DNA of 64,000 bases from Akkermansia sp. (GCA_030523775.1 JAUNHW010000003.1:62001-126000); one strand, 5' to 3'. Counted from the stretch's first letter, positions 7,328-15,741 are shown. A program made the numbers and translations. The notes: generated from the sequence alone by a model not told the origin.

Positions 7328-8419
7328 ATGTTCGATTTGAAAGCCATCGCCGGCATGTTCGACCTGCGCGCGGACTACGTCTGCGGCGCTCCCTACGGCT
7401 CCGGCCACATCAACGATACCTTCCGCATCGAGACGGACCAGGCCGGCCTGCGCGTGAACTTCATCCTCCAGCGCGTCAACAGCAACGTCTTCCGCCAGCC
7501 CATCCCGCTCATGGATAACGTGAAGCGCGTCACGGACGAGGCCCTGCGCGTGCTCCAGGAGGAGGGCTGCAAGGAGGCCTACCGCCGCACGCTCACCCTC
7601 ATCCCCGCCAAGGACGGCAAACCCTACGCCCAGGACGCGGAGGGCAACGTGTGGCGCGTGTACCCCTGCATTGAGCGCGCTCGCACGTACGACATGATCG
7701 AGAACCCCGGCCAGTGCATCGAGGTGGCGCGCGCCTTCGGCAACTTCCAGAAGCTCGGCGCCAACCTGCCCGGCAAGCCCCTCTTCGAGACCATCCCGGA
7801 TTTCCACAACACCACCAAGCGTTTCGAGACCTTCCAGAAGGCCATCGCCGCAGACCCCCTGGGCCGCGCCGCTTCCGTGCAGAAGGAAATCGACTGGTAC
7901 CTCTCACGCGAGGCAGACTGCCACAAGGTGGTCAACTACCTCAAGAGCGGCGAGCTCCCCATGCGCGTCACCCACAACGACACCAAGCTCAACAACGTCA
8001 TGCTCGATGACGTCACTGGCGAGGGTATCTGCGTGATTGATCTGGACACCACCATGCCCGGTTCCTCCCTGTACGACTTCGGCGACATGATCCGCACTTC
8101 CACCTCCCCCGCCGCGGAGGATGAGAAGGACATTTCGCTGGTGACCATGCGCATGGAGTACTTCGAGGCGCTGGCCAAGGGTTACTGCGAGGCCGCAACC
8201 TTCCTCACCCCGCTGGAGAAGGAGCTGCTGCCGTTCTCCGGCAAGCTCCTCACCATGGAGTGCGGCATGCGCTTCCTCACGGACTACCTGGAGGGCGACA
8301 CCTACTTCAAGATCAAGCGCCCGGAGCACAACCTGGACCGCACTCGCACCCAGATGGCTCTTGTGGAATCCATCGAACTGCAGATGGACGCCATGATGAA
8401 GGTGGTGCAACAATATTGA
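7328..8419 (+). CDS. N-acetylhexosamine 1-kinase-like phosphotransferase (NahK family)
   Basis: A 363-residue aminoglycoside-phosphotransferase-fold kinase. The glycine-rich entry GAPYGSGHINDTF (20-32), catalytic loop THNDTKLNNVMLD (215-227, catalytic Asp 218) and metal-binding segment VIDLDTTMPGSSLYDFGDMI (236-255) match the NahK group, which phosphorylates GlcNAc/GalNAc at C1 in the lacto-N-biose/galacto-N-biose salvage route. Homologues are sometimes mislabelled mucin desulfatase. Pairing with a nucleotidyltransferase supports salvage of host-derived amino sugars. Exact sugar specificity cannot be read from sequence. The stop is followed within one base by an interspersed repeat. Confidence 0.85.
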   Translation: MFDLKAIAGMFDLRADYVCGAPYGSGHINDTFRIETDQAGLRVNFILQRVNSNVFRQPIPLMDNVKRVTDEALRVLQEEGCKEAYRRTLTLIPAKDGKPYAQDAEGNVWRVYPCIERARTYDMIENPGQCIEVARAFGNFQKLGANLPGKPLFETIPDFHNTTKRFETFQKAIAADPLGRAASVQKEIDWYLSREADCHKVVNYLKSGELPMRVTHNDTKLNNVMLDDVTGEGICVIDLDTTMPGSSLYDFGDMIRTSTSPAAEDEKDISLVTMRMEYFEALAKGYCEAATFLTPLEKELLPFSGKLLTMECGMRFLTDYLEGDTYFKIKRPEHNLDRTRTQMALVESIELQMDAMMKVVQQY

Positions 8420-8473
8420 TTTACAATTTACAATTGACAATTTACAATTTGGAAAGTTAGGCGGCTACGCCGC
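8420..8473 (+). repeat. Interspersed TTACAA repeat with GC hairpin, element 1
   Basis: Four TTTACAATT/TTGACAATT-type units in tandem are followed by AAGTTAG and a 5-bp hairpin (GCGGC, TAC, GCCGC). Related elements occur at 35645-35703, 38642-38700 and 40696-40862. It starts directly after the kinase stop codon. Confidence 0.7.
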
Positions 8474-8803
8474 GTGATTTTGCGAGCCCCTGCGCCCGTC
8501 TTCGCCAAGGCTATGCCGAGGCAGGCTGAAAGGCGCAGGGGCTTGTGCATTTTGCTCCCTTGCTTCCGTCTTAGCGAAAGATACGACGAGACCCGCGGGA
8601 GGTGCAACCCTTGATTCGGTGCCGCCTCACGTCACCTCACCCCTGCGGGGCAAACACGCTTCGTGGTTTATCCAAGCTGCCTTACGGCCATCGGCAGCTT
8701 TCTCACCGTGGGCTTACTGCAAGGTAGCACCCCGCATACGCGGGGTGCATGGGAAAGCTGACGGTGATGGCATCAGCGAATTTTTAAGTCTCTGGGGAAC
8801 TTT
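8474..8803. other. 330-bp gene-free, hairpin-rich intergenic region; possible structured RNA
   Basis: No convincing gene is present on either strand. Strong pairings are visible: a 12-bp stem (AGCCCCTGCGCC at 8485-8496 with 8532-8543), an 8-bp stem (AAGCTGCC 8674-8681 with 8693-8700), and a 9-bp stem-loop (GCACCCCGC 8727-8735 with 8740-8748, loop ATAC). Two adjacent interleaved pairings, 8695-8702 with 8753-8760 and 8703-8709 with 8761-8767, have the order of an H-type pseudoknot. The first of these competes with the 8-bp stem. No RNase P, SRP or tmRNA signature is seen. Confidence 0.35.
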
Positions 8804-9409
8804 CTATTCAGCCAGCGGGGGCAGGTTGTAGGAGGCGCGCCAGCGTTCGATGGCGGCCTTTCGGCGTTCCGGGGATGGTTCTGCCTTCTCGATGAACTGC
8901 ACATACCACTTGTATGCGGTTTCGAGGTTTTTCTCCACGCCGTAGCCGTTTGCATAGCATGAGCTGAGGTAGCGGGCATCCTGCTCGTTCTTCTCGGCCT
9001 TGGCCTGGATGAGCTGCACGCCCTTGCGGGCCAGCTCGGCACATTTCTCTACCGGCAGCTCCTTGACGCCGTTGAGGCGCATGGCCAAATCGAGCATGGC
9101 GTACGGACAGCCGTCCTCCGCCGCCTTTTGGAACCAGAAGTTCTCCAGCTCCAGCGCGTCATCGTCGCCGTCGGCGTAGCTATAGACCATGAGCATCAGC
9201 CCACCCAGTTTCCATTCGGATTCGGGGTCGCCATTTTCCGCGCCGGCCAGGGTGGCCTTGAGCATTTCCTGATTGATGTTGTCCCTGTGGTCCTCCAAGA
9301 TTTCCATGGTGTCGGAAATCCGGTCTTCGATGCTGGCAGCGTCCTTTGAGCAGCCGCAAAGCATGAGCGCGCACAGGCACCATGCGAGTTGTTTTGTCTT
9401 TGTGTTCAT
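8804..9409 (-). CDS. Lipoprotein with Sel1-like repeats
   Basis: A 201-residue protein with a lipoprotein signal peptide (lipobox LCGC, Cys about 20). After a coiled helical stretch, segments such as ENGDPESEWKLGGL, AAEDGCPYAMLDLAMRLNG and YLSSCYANGYGVEKNLETA fit the Sel1/TPR-like helical repeat consensus (A...G...A...L...Y..G.GV..D...A). Sel1 lipoproteins usually act as periplasmic protein-interaction scaffolds; the partner here is unknown. It is transcribed alone from a promoter at 9424-9453 and ends facing the hairpin-rich region. Confidence 0.75.
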   Translation of the reverse strand: MNTKTKQLAWCLCALMLCGCSKDAASIEDRISDTMEILEDHRDNINQEMLKATLAGAENGDPESEWKLGGLMLMVYSYADGDDDALELENFWFQKAAEDGCPYAMLDLAMRLNGVKELPVEKCAELARKGVQLIQAKAEKNEQDARYLSSCYANGYGVEKNLETAYKWYVQFIEKAEPSPERRKAAIERWRASYNLPPLAE

Positions 9410-9423
9410 GAGTACTGAGCTTC

Positions 9424-9453
9424 TCTATACCCTATTAAGCCACCACAAGGCAA
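9424..9453 (-). promoter_or_regulatory. Sigma-70-like promoter for the Sel1 lipoprotein
   Basis: Minus-strand TTGCCT and TATAGA are separated by 18 bp, 14 bp before the ATG at 9409. An A/T-rich tract with T7 and A-runs lies just upstream (about 9455-9487). Confidence 0.5.
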
Positions 9454-9586
9454 AATGTTCAAACAAAAATGATTTTTTTCAAAAAATGCGTGGCTGCAAC
9501 GGAAGGGGTAGTCTCGTTGAGTCAACACCTCTGACTCTGGATGGAAACCGCCGTATGCCGTAATTGGCACGTGCGGTAATGAGAGA

Positions 9587-9608
9587 GGGGGGGGCGAAAG
9601 CCCCCCCC
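9587..9608. terminator. Very stable G/C hairpin between two minus-strand genes
   Basis: Eight G and one C pair with G and eight C around a GAAA tetraloop. It lies just downstream (minus strand) of the barrel gene ending at 9635. There is no T-run, so it may be a transcript-stabilising or pausing hairpin rather than a classical terminator. A second hairpin, GAGTCA...TGACTC, lies at about 9518-9536. Confidence 0.5.
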
Positions 9609-9634
9609 TACTCGATTCGGTTGGTGATTCTGGG

Positions 9635-10612
9635 TTAGAACGTGAAACCGCCCTCCACGCCAACCGTGGTCTGGAAGTCGTCGATGGCGCCGGAGTGCAT
9701 GGCGCGGCGGATCTTGCTCTTGTTGCTGCCCGCCCAGGAGAACTGGATCCACGGCTTGATGTAGAGCTTTGCATCACGCCCGAACTTGCCGAGCTTGGAG
9801 TACGGCGCCACCGCCGCCTTGATGCGGTAGGCATCGATACCCTCCACGTGGCCCCCCCAGTAGCCCAGAGATGGGGCTATGCCGCCGGATACCTCCAGGT
9901 CGAACCCGTAGTTGCCGCGGGAGAGGATATCCGTGAGCCTGTAGCCCGCTTCAAAGTCAAAGAACGTGCCGGTAAGCCCGTAAATGCCCACGCCCATGAG
10001 CGCGTGCCCGAAGAAGCCGCGCTGGTGGTCGTTGAAGGTCAGGGTGAAGTTCAGGTCCTGCGTGAAGCGGTGGGGCACGTGGCCCTGCCACTTGGCCAGG
10101 CCGCCTTCCAGCCCGCCGCGGTGCATGGTGTAGCCCAGCTCGGCCTTCAGGTTCGGGAAGAGTTCCTTGCCCAAGCCGTAGTGCAGGTTCCACATCGGCG
10201 TGTCGCCCAGGTAGTTTGCAGCATCCCAGATGATGCCGAGCTCACCGCCGATGCGCTGGTAGATGCCGCGGTTGAAAAGGTTGCGGTTGCGCAGTGTGTA
10301 GGACCCGCGGATTGAGCTCCAGCCGTGGTCGCTGTAGCTGTTGGTCACGCCCATGCCGCGCACCTGGTAGTTGCTGGTGTAGGCGTTGAGTTCCACATAC
10401 CCGCGCTGCTCGGAGCTGGCTGCGGTGATAGGCCCGGCGGCAGGCAGCGCGGGAGCCGTGGCCGCATCGGGTGCCGGAATATCGGTTGCGGCGGGGGCAT
10501 CGTAGCTCACGCTGCTGTAGGTCACGGGACCATCGGGAATGGGCGGGGGCGGCGCCACGGCGTACACGGCCGGCATTGCCGCACAAAGCAGAAGAAGTGC
10601 ATAGGTTCTCAT
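9635..10612 (-). CDS. Outer-membrane beta-barrel-like protein
   Basis: A 325-residue protein with a signal peptide (MRTYALLLLCAAMPAVYA), a short Pro/Ala-rich linker, then alternating aromatic/glycine-rich strands (for example YVELNAYTSNYQVRG, FFDFEAGYRLTDIL, KLYIKPWIQFSWAG) and a terminal phenylalanine (VEGGFTF), as expected for a Bam-inserted outer-membrane barrel. No enzymatic motif is visible. Its general design matches the smaller barrel at 22397-23227. The start is placed at 10612 rather than the in-frame ATG at 10621, because the predicted -10 (10622-10627) adjoins the latter and predicts transcription beginning near 10615. Confidence 0.75.
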   Translation of the reverse strand: MRTYALLLLCAAMPAVYAVAPPPPIPDGPVTYSSVSYDAPAATDIPAPDAATAPALPAAGPITAASSEQRGYVELNAYTSNYQVRGMGVTNSYSDHGWSSIRGSYTLRNRNLFNRGIYQRIGGELGIIWDAANYLGDTPMWNLHYGLGKELFPNLKAELGYTMHRGGLEGGLAKWQGHVPHRFTQDLNFTLTFNDHQRGFFGHALMGVGIYGLTGTFFDFEAGYRLTDILSRGNYGFDLEVSGGIAPSLGYWGGHVEGIDAYRIKAAVAPYSKLGKFGRDAKLYIKPWIQFSWAGSNKSKIRRAMHSGAIDDFQTTVGVEGGFTF

Positions 10613-10621
10613 ACAATCCAC

Positions 10622-10650
10622 ACTTTACACGCCCGCCATCCCTAAATCAA
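10622..10650 (-). promoter_or_regulatory. Sigma-70-like promoter for the barrel protein
   Basis: Minus-strand TTGATT and TAAAGT are separated by 17 bp. It implies a leader of only a few nucleotides and decides the start codon at 10612. Confidence 0.6.
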
Positions 10651-10692
10651 GGAAAATCCACCAACAGGCGAAAGAAGCCCGCCGCGCCGGGC

Positions 10693-11484
10693 TCACAATA
10701 TCTTGCGGATGTATTCTTCCGAGTCCTTGAACTGGAGGAAGGTGGTGAGGCGTTCGTTCTCCAGCAGGGAGACGTAGCTCTTCTCCTGCACCATGGTGCG
10801 CAGGCCGGGGTCGCGGAACAGGTCCAGCAGGCGGTACGGGTGGGGGATGCCGCGGTTGGCGAGCTGGCCTTGGTAGAAGCTCATGCAGGTGGGTTCATCC
10901 AGCGTGCAGCCGAAGGCCACCAGGCATGCCAGGTTGGTTTGGGCGGGGTTGTCCAGGGGGTCGATGCGCTCCAGCCATGCGGTGAGGCCGCTGGTGCGGA
11001 TGGCCTCCTTGGCGCGGGTGAAGAAGGGGAGCTGCGGCTGTTCCGCGCGCCCCATCTGGGCCTCCGCCAGGTCGTGGTAGTAGGCGATGCGGCAGATATC
11101 CCCGTAGTAGGAGATTCCGATGGTGGTGACCCAGAGCATGAGCATGCACATGAGGATGGTGGTGATGACGCCGGTGGGCCCGCCGTTGCGGTGCAGGGTG
11201 AAAACGTTGGCGCACCAGCGCATGCCGTGGATCATGACGACGATGATGAGGATGGCCACGCCCCAGGCGAGCACGTGCACCATCCACGGCTGGGGAGAGG
11301 CGATGACCAGCGAGATGAAGGTGGCGCCGTTCTTGTAGAAGAAGATCCACGCACCCGCGGCCAGTGCAATGCCGCCGGCGAGCAGGAGCATGCGCATCAC
11401 GCCCTTGAGCAGGCAGAAGAGCAGGATGGCAATGAGGATGCCGCCGCCCACGGCGGCAATGATGGTGTTGTTGTCGAATTCCAT
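10693..11484 (-). CDS. Multi-spanning membrane protein of unknown function
   Basis: A 263-residue protein with four predicted membrane helices in its first 125 residues (GGGILIAILLFCLL, MLLLAGGIALAAGAWIFF, MVHVLAWGVAILIIVVMI, GVITTILMCMLMLWVTTIGI), then a soluble region of about 140 residues. The arrangement recalls CvpA-like proteins, but the match is weak and no motif confirms it. It begins 3 bp after the stop of the octaheme cytochrome gene, so it is in the same operon. It may anchor or assist that cytochrome; this is inference from spacing alone. Confidence 0.6.
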   Translation of the reverse strand: MEFDNNTIIAAVGGGILIAILLFCLLKGVMRMLLLAGGIALAAGAWIFFYKNGATFISLVIASPQPWMVHVLAWGVAILIIVVMIHGMRWCANVFTLHRNGGPTGVITTILMCMLMLWVTTIGISYYGDICRIAYYHDLAEAQMGRAEQPQLPFFTRAKEAIRTSGLTAWLERIDPLDNPAQTNLACLVAFGCTLDEPTCMSFYQGQLANRGIPHPYRLLDLFRDPGLRTMVQEKSYVSLLENERLTTFLQFKDSEEYIRKIL

Positions 11485-11487
11485 GGC

Positions 11488-13557
11488 CTAGGGTTGCAGG
11501 GAGCGCAGAAGCTGTGCGGCTTCCGCGTGGTTGGGGTTGATTTCAAGCGCCTTGCCGGCGGCGTGGCGGGCGGCGTTCACCTGGCCCACCTCCGCCAGGA
11601 TGAGTGCCAGGCGGTACTGCACCTCTGCATCGCGCGGGTTGGCTGCGGCGCAGTCCAGCATCTGCTGCAGGGCTTCCACGGGGCGGTTCATGCGGTCCAG
11701 GAACACGGCGTAGTCCAACCGCGGTACGGTGGAAGCGGGGTCCAGGGCAATGGCGCGCCTGTACTGGGCTTCCGCGGCGCCGTTGTTCCGGCGCATGAGC
11801 GCCAGCTGGGCAAGCTGCATGGCCCCGGCGGGCTGGTCTGCCTGCAGGCGCAGGGTTTCCTCGTACTCGCCCATGGGCGGGGAGTCCTGCGGCAGGGTGG
11901 GTGCCAGGGCACGCTCCGCCGCGTGGCGCACGGTGCGGCAGGAATCCTTGAGCAGGCGCTCCGGGCACTTGCCCACCGTTCCCAGCAGGTCTGCCGCCGC
12001 GGCGCGCACCATGGGGCTGGCATCCCCGGCGGCTTTCACGGCAATTTGCTCCACGGCGGGCGTAAGGGGCATCTGGGAGAGCAGGCCGAGCATGGTGGCG
12101 CGCCAGGCGGGGTTTTCCTCATCCGCGTAGGCGGCCAGCATCTCGTCTTGGTTGAGCCTGCCCTCCATGGCGTGTGCCACGGCACGGAAGCGGGGGCGGT
12201 AGCCCTCCAGCCAGGAGTGTTGGCCGTAGCGTTTCTCCACGGCTTTGGCGGCCCACTCGTTGTCCTTGCCCCGGTGGCACATCACGCATGCGTTCGGCGT
12301 GCCTATCTCCAGGCTCAGGCGCGGGTCCGGCGGCAGCAGGGTGTGGTCGCGCCGCGGGTCGCGCCCCATGTAGGTGCTTTCCGGCATGTGGCATTCCACG
12401 CACATGTGGCCCTTGGTTCCGGCGGGGCAGGTGAAGGTGTCCTTGCGGTCCACGTAGGGGGCTTCCACGCCGTTGACCTTCTGGTGCTCGGCATGGCAGC
12501 GCAGGCAGAGCTCGTTGTTCTCCGCGGGGTGGAGCAGGGCACCGGTGTGGGCATCATGGCACTCGATGCAGGTGACGCCGCGCATGCCCATGCGGCTCAG
12601 GCGGAACCCGGTTTCGCAGTAGTCCTCGTCCCGCTGCATGCCGTTCGGATAAAAGACACCCGGCACGCGCGGCAGTTCCAGGCGGAAATGGTCGTCGAAG
12701 CGGTCGCCCGCGGTGAAGTTGTCGTCCAGCTCCTCCCGCCGCGCGTGGCATGAGGCGCAGTTGTCGTGTGCGCGTTTGGGGGAGAGCTTGCGGTCTGCGG
12801 GGGCCACCAGGCAGCCGTCCGCCGCGGGCTTGTCCGCCACCTTGTGGCATTGGATGCAGGTGACGCCGAGCTCCTGCCACTGTGCGTTGTAGCGGTCGGT
12901 GAGGGGGTCGTAGTTCTTGCGGAACCCGGAGGTGTGGCACCAGGCGCACTGGGAGTCCCAGTTCATGCCGCGGCCCTGCCAGTGGCCCCAGTCCCCGGCC
13001 GTGCGCTCGCCCATGCCGTTGCTGCGCTGGCGTGCATCGTCGCGGAAGACATCAAACCACTGGTAGCCGTTCTCCCTGTCCACGGAGCGCAGGCCGTCGC
13101 GCCCGCGCTCGCCGGAATCCCAGGCGGCGCTGGTCACTTGGAACCCGCCGTCCCCGCCGCGCACCAGATACTGCACCAGCGGCACCTTGCCGATGGCGAA
13201 CACGGCATCGAACTCCGCGGGTGCGCGGTCTTCCGCCTCCACGCGCAGGTAGGGCGCGCCGTTCGGGCGGGTGAGGAAGTGCACGGTTTCGCCGTGCGCC
13301 TGCTGCGCCTGCCCGCGGAAGGGGGCGGTGTCCAGCTTGCGGCTGATGTTGCGCATGGCCCAGGCGTGGTCGCTGCCCGCCCACTCCTCGAACTGCTTGG
13401 GATGGCACGCCGCGCACTGCATGGAAACCGGAACGGCGTTCTGATCCCAGTGCGCGCTTTGCCCGGTGTACGCCCGGGCGCGGCGGCCGGGCTTGCCGTC
13501 GCAGCTTGCCAGAACCAGCACCGCCGCTAATCCCGCTATGGCTTTGTAGGATACCAT
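11488..13557 (-). CDS. Octaheme c-type cytochrome lipoprotein with HEAT/TPR C-terminus
   Basis: A 689-residue protein. It has a lipoprotein-type signal (VLVLASC) and eight heme-binding CxxCH motifs: CAACH, CAWCH, CIQCH, CASCH, CIECH, CLRCH, CVECH and CVMCH, spread over about residues 50-410. The remaining 270 residues hold HEAT-like (MVRAAAADLLGTVG) and TPR-like (AEAQYRRAIALDPASTVPRLDYAVFL) repeats ending LEINPNHAEAAQLLRSLQP. This matches multiheme cytochromes of the c554/TPR-linked type. It likely sits at the periplasmic membrane face and moves electrons in respiration; donor and acceptor are not evident. It is first gene of an operon with the membrane protein downstream. No CxxCK catalytic heme of NrfA type is present. 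Confidence 0.85.
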   Translation of the reverse strand: MVSYKAIAGLAAVLVLASCDGKPGRRARAYTGQSAHWDQNAVPVSMQCAACHPKQFEEWAGSDHAWAMRNISRKLDTAPFRGQAQQAHGETVHFLTRPNGAPYLRVEAEDRAPAEFDAVFAIGKVPLVQYLVRGGDGGFQVTSAAWDSGERGRDGLRSVDRENGYQWFDVFRDDARQRSNGMGERTAGDWGHWQGRGMNWDSQCAWCHTSGFRKNYDPLTDRYNAQWQELGVTCIQCHKVADKPAADGCLVAPADRKLSPKRAHDNCASCHARREELDDNFTAGDRFDDHFRLELPRVPGVFYPNGMQRDEDYCETGFRLSRMGMRGVTCIECHDAHTGALLHPAENNELCLRCHAEHQKVNGVEAPYVDRKDTFTCPAGTKGHMCVECHMPESTYMGRDPRRDHTLLPPDPRLSLEIGTPNACVMCHRGKDNEWAAKAVEKRYGQHSWLEGYRPRFRAVAHAMEGRLNQDEMLAAYADEENPAWRATMLGLLSQMPLTPAVEQIAVKAAGDASPMVRAAAADLLGTVGKCPERLLKDSCRTVRHAAERALAPTLPQDSPPMGEYEETLRLQADQPAGAMQLAQLALMRRNNGAAEAQYRRAIALDPASTVPRLDYAVFLDRMNRPVEALQQMLDCAAANPRDAEVQYRLALILAEVGQVNAARHAAGKALEINPNHAEAAQLLRSLQP

Positions 13558-13567
13558 CTCGCGCGGT

Positions 13568-13597
13568 ATTTTAGCATTCCGCTCGCGGACATGGCAA
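13568..13597 (-). promoter_or_regulatory. Sigma-70-like promoter for the octaheme cytochrome operon
   Basis: Minus-strand TTGCCA and TAAAAT are separated by 18 bp. The ATG at 13557 lies 11 bp past the -10, so the leader is very short. Confidence 0.6.
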
Positions 13598-13627
13598 ACA
13601 ATTTATTCACTTTTCTTAACATTTGGC

Positions 13628-13655
13628 TTGAAAACGCCCCGAGCGGGAGTATCAT
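13628..13655 (+). promoter_or_regulatory. Sigma-70-like promoter for the twin polysaccharide deacetylase
   Basis: TTGAAA and TATCAT are separated by 16 bp. The start codon lies 9 bp past the -10, at 13664, which rules out the in-frame ATG at 13628. Confidence 0.6.
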
Positions 13656-13663
13656 CTGCGCGC

Positions 13664-15724
13664 ATGAATCGAAGGGTCCAGCTTCTGGTCGTGGGTGCGG
13701 CGCTTCTGCTTGCATGGCAGGCGGTGGCGGCACCTGGCGGTCTGTCGCGCGAGGCCCTTCCTGACCTGGCAGTGCCCGCCCCGCCGCCCGTTTCAGTGGA
13801 GCCGGCGGAAATCCCCACTCCCGCCCTGGTCCCTGCATCCGCTCCGGTTCCTGCGCCCGCTCCGCAAGTGCACCAGCCCGCAGCGGCACCCAAGGCACCC
13901 GTGGTGCTGGGGTACGGCCATTTTTCCGGGGACGGGGCAAGGGGAACCATGAGCGCGGAGCAATTCGCGCGGCAGATGGACCACCTGCAGGGCAGCGGCC
14001 TGCACCCTATCTCCCTGCAGAGCTACATTGATTGGCGAGAGGGGCGCCGCATGCTGCCGAGCGGCAGCGTGCTCATCACGCTGGACGAGGCGGACCGCGG
14101 CGTGTACGAGGTGGCCTACCCCATTCTCAAGAAACACCATTTCGCCTATGTGGTGTTTGTGGACGGCCGCAACTTTGCAGAGGGAGACCCCGACCGCGCC
14201 ACGCTGCCCCAGCTGCAGGAGATGGCCATGAACGGCGCGGAGATAGGCAGCCACACCGTTACGCGCCCCGGCAGCTACGAATGGCAGTTTGCCGCCCTTT
14301 CCGGCGGGGCGGATTTCACCCGTCTCGTGGAGCGTGAAATCGGCAACTCCGTGCGCTCCATCGCCGCCGCCTTCGGCTCCTGCCGCGCGCTTTCCTACCC
14401 GCACGGCGTGGCGGACGACCGCCTGGCCGAAGCCCTGCCGAACTACGGTATCAAGCTGGCCTTCACCACGCAGGAGGGGCACGCCACACGCACCACCCAG
14501 CCCTACGCCCAGTACCGCTGCATGGTGCGGGACGAGGCTTCCTTCCTGCAGGCCGTGGGCGGTTTCCCAAACGCGCAGGAGGAGCCCGCAGCCGAGCCGG
14601 AACCCGCGCCGCAGGATGCGCACGACGACCTGCTGGTGCCCATTGAGACGGACACGGAACAGCCCTCCGCCGAACCTGCCGGGCCAGAGGAACCGACCGT
14701 GCCGGAATTCGCGGATGACGACGTGGCTGAGGAAGTGGAGGCGGAACCCGCGGAACAGGCGCAGGAAGCCTATCCCGCCGTGCCCGCCATCCAAGGCAAC
14801 CTGGGCCGCCGCATGCCCGGCGGGGACTGGGTGACATGCCGTTTTGCCGCCCCTTTGGTGCCGCGGGAGAAAACGCGCGTGGCCGTGCTGGGCTACCACA
14901 ATTTCAGCAACACCAGGCCCGCCACGGAAATGCGCATCAAAACCGCGGAGTTCTGCCAGCAGATGCAGTACATCAAGGATGCCGGCCTCAGCGTGGTCAC
15001 CATGCAGGATTTCCTGGAGTGGCTCAACGGCACGCGCATGCTGCCGGAACGCTGCGTGCTCATCACCATAGACGACGGCTGGAAGAGCGTGTACACGGAT
15101 GCCTTCCCCGTGCTGCGCGCATACGGCTACCCCTTCACCATGTTCCTCTACACCACCTACATTGATGTGCATGGGGACTCTATGACGAGCAAGCAGATCC
15201 AGGCCATGATACGCTGCGGCGCCACCATCGGCAGCCATTCCACCAACCACCTCTACCCCAAGAAGTGGAAGCGCTACGCCATGGAATCAGAGCAGTACAA
15301 GGCCCAGCTGCAGGTGGAGCTGCTGGATTCCCGCGCCGCGCTGCTGCAATTGTTCGGCAACTGCTCCACCTACTGCTTCCCGGGCGGCTACAACACCCCG
15401 CCCATGCTGGATACCCTGGCCGCATCCGACTACCAGGCCGCCTTCACCGTGGAGGAGGCCAAGGTGGAGTGCACGGAAAACCCGCTGCTCATCCACCGCT
15501 ACATGGTGTTCGGCACAGACCACAACATCTTCCGCCGCGCCGTGAACTTTGACGGCGAGCCGGGTATCAGCGCCACCAGGGAGGGAATCCGGGCCGCCCT
15601 GCCGCGCGCCATGCAATTCTTCCCCCACGCCTTCCCCAAACCCGCCCCGCAGCCCCCGGCCCGCAGGGGGGAATCCGCCGCCCCCGCCGCAACCCCGCCT
15701 GTTCCCGCACCGCCAGCGCTTTGA
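13664..15724 (+). CDS. Secreted twin-domain polysaccharide deacetylase; N-terminal domain degenerate
   Basis: A 686-residue protein with a signal peptide (about 1-23), a Pro/Ala-rich linker, and two NodB-type (CE4-like) domains joined by an acidic Pro/Glu linker (about 300-390). In the second domain (about 405-640) the motif ITIDDGW (Asp 470, Asp 471) and SHSTNH (His 525, His 529) keep the catalytic and metal ligands. In the first (about 80-300) the equivalents read ITLDEAD (141-144) and SHTVTR, so one Asp and one His are missing and it is probably inactive. Likely role: removal of N-acetyl groups from a cell-surface or host polysaccharide, with domain 1 binding substrate or stabilising the fold. 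A Pro/Ala-rich tail ends the protein. Confidence 0.85.
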   Translation: MNRRVQLLVVGAALLLAWQAVAAPGGLSREALPDLAVPAPPPVSVEPAEIPTPALVPASAPVPAPAPQVHQPAAAPKAPVVLGYGHFSGDGARGTMSAEQFARQMDHLQGSGLHPISLQSYIDWREGRRMLPSGSVLITLDEADRGVYEVAYPILKKHHFAYVVFVDGRNFAEGDPDRATLPQLQEMAMNGAEIGSHTVTRPGSYEWQFAALSGGADFTRLVEREIGNSVRSIAAAFGSCRALSYPHGVADDRLAEALPNYGIKLAFTTQEGHATRTTQPYAQYRCMVRDEASFLQAVGGFPNAQEEPAAEPEPAPQDAHDDLLVPIETDTEQPSAEPAGPEEPTVPEFADDDVAEEVEAEPAEQAQEAYPAVPAIQGNLGRRMPGGDWVTCRFAAPLVPREKTRVAVLGYHNFSNTRPATEMRIKTAEFCQQMQYIKDAGLSVVTMQDFLEWLNGTRMLPERCVLITIDDGWKSVYTDAFPVLRAYGYPFTMFLYTTYIDVHGDSMTSKQIQAMIRCGATIGSHSTNHLYPKKWKRYAMESEQYKAQLQVELLDSRAALLQLFGNCSTYCFPGGYNTPPMLDTLAASDYQAAFTVEEAKVECTENPLLIHRYMVFGTDHNIFRRAVNFDGEPGISATREGIRAALPRAMQFFPHAFPKPAPQPPARRGESAAPAATPPVPAPPAL

Positions 15725-15741
15725 CGCCGCGTCCTATTTGC

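Noticed and set aside
5726-7807. A 693-codon minus-strand open frame across the HTH gene, nucleotidyltransferase and kinase
   Set aside because: It spans three well-supported plus-strand genes and reads as antisense low-complexity protein.
9587-9608. G8/C8 hairpin as a classical terminator with certainty
   Set aside because: The stem is very strong but no T-run follows on either strand, so it is listed with reduced confidence.
11488-13557. NrfA-type nitrite reductase
   Set aside because: The protein has eight CxxCH motifs and a TPR tail but no CxxCK catalytic heme motif and no NrfA length match.
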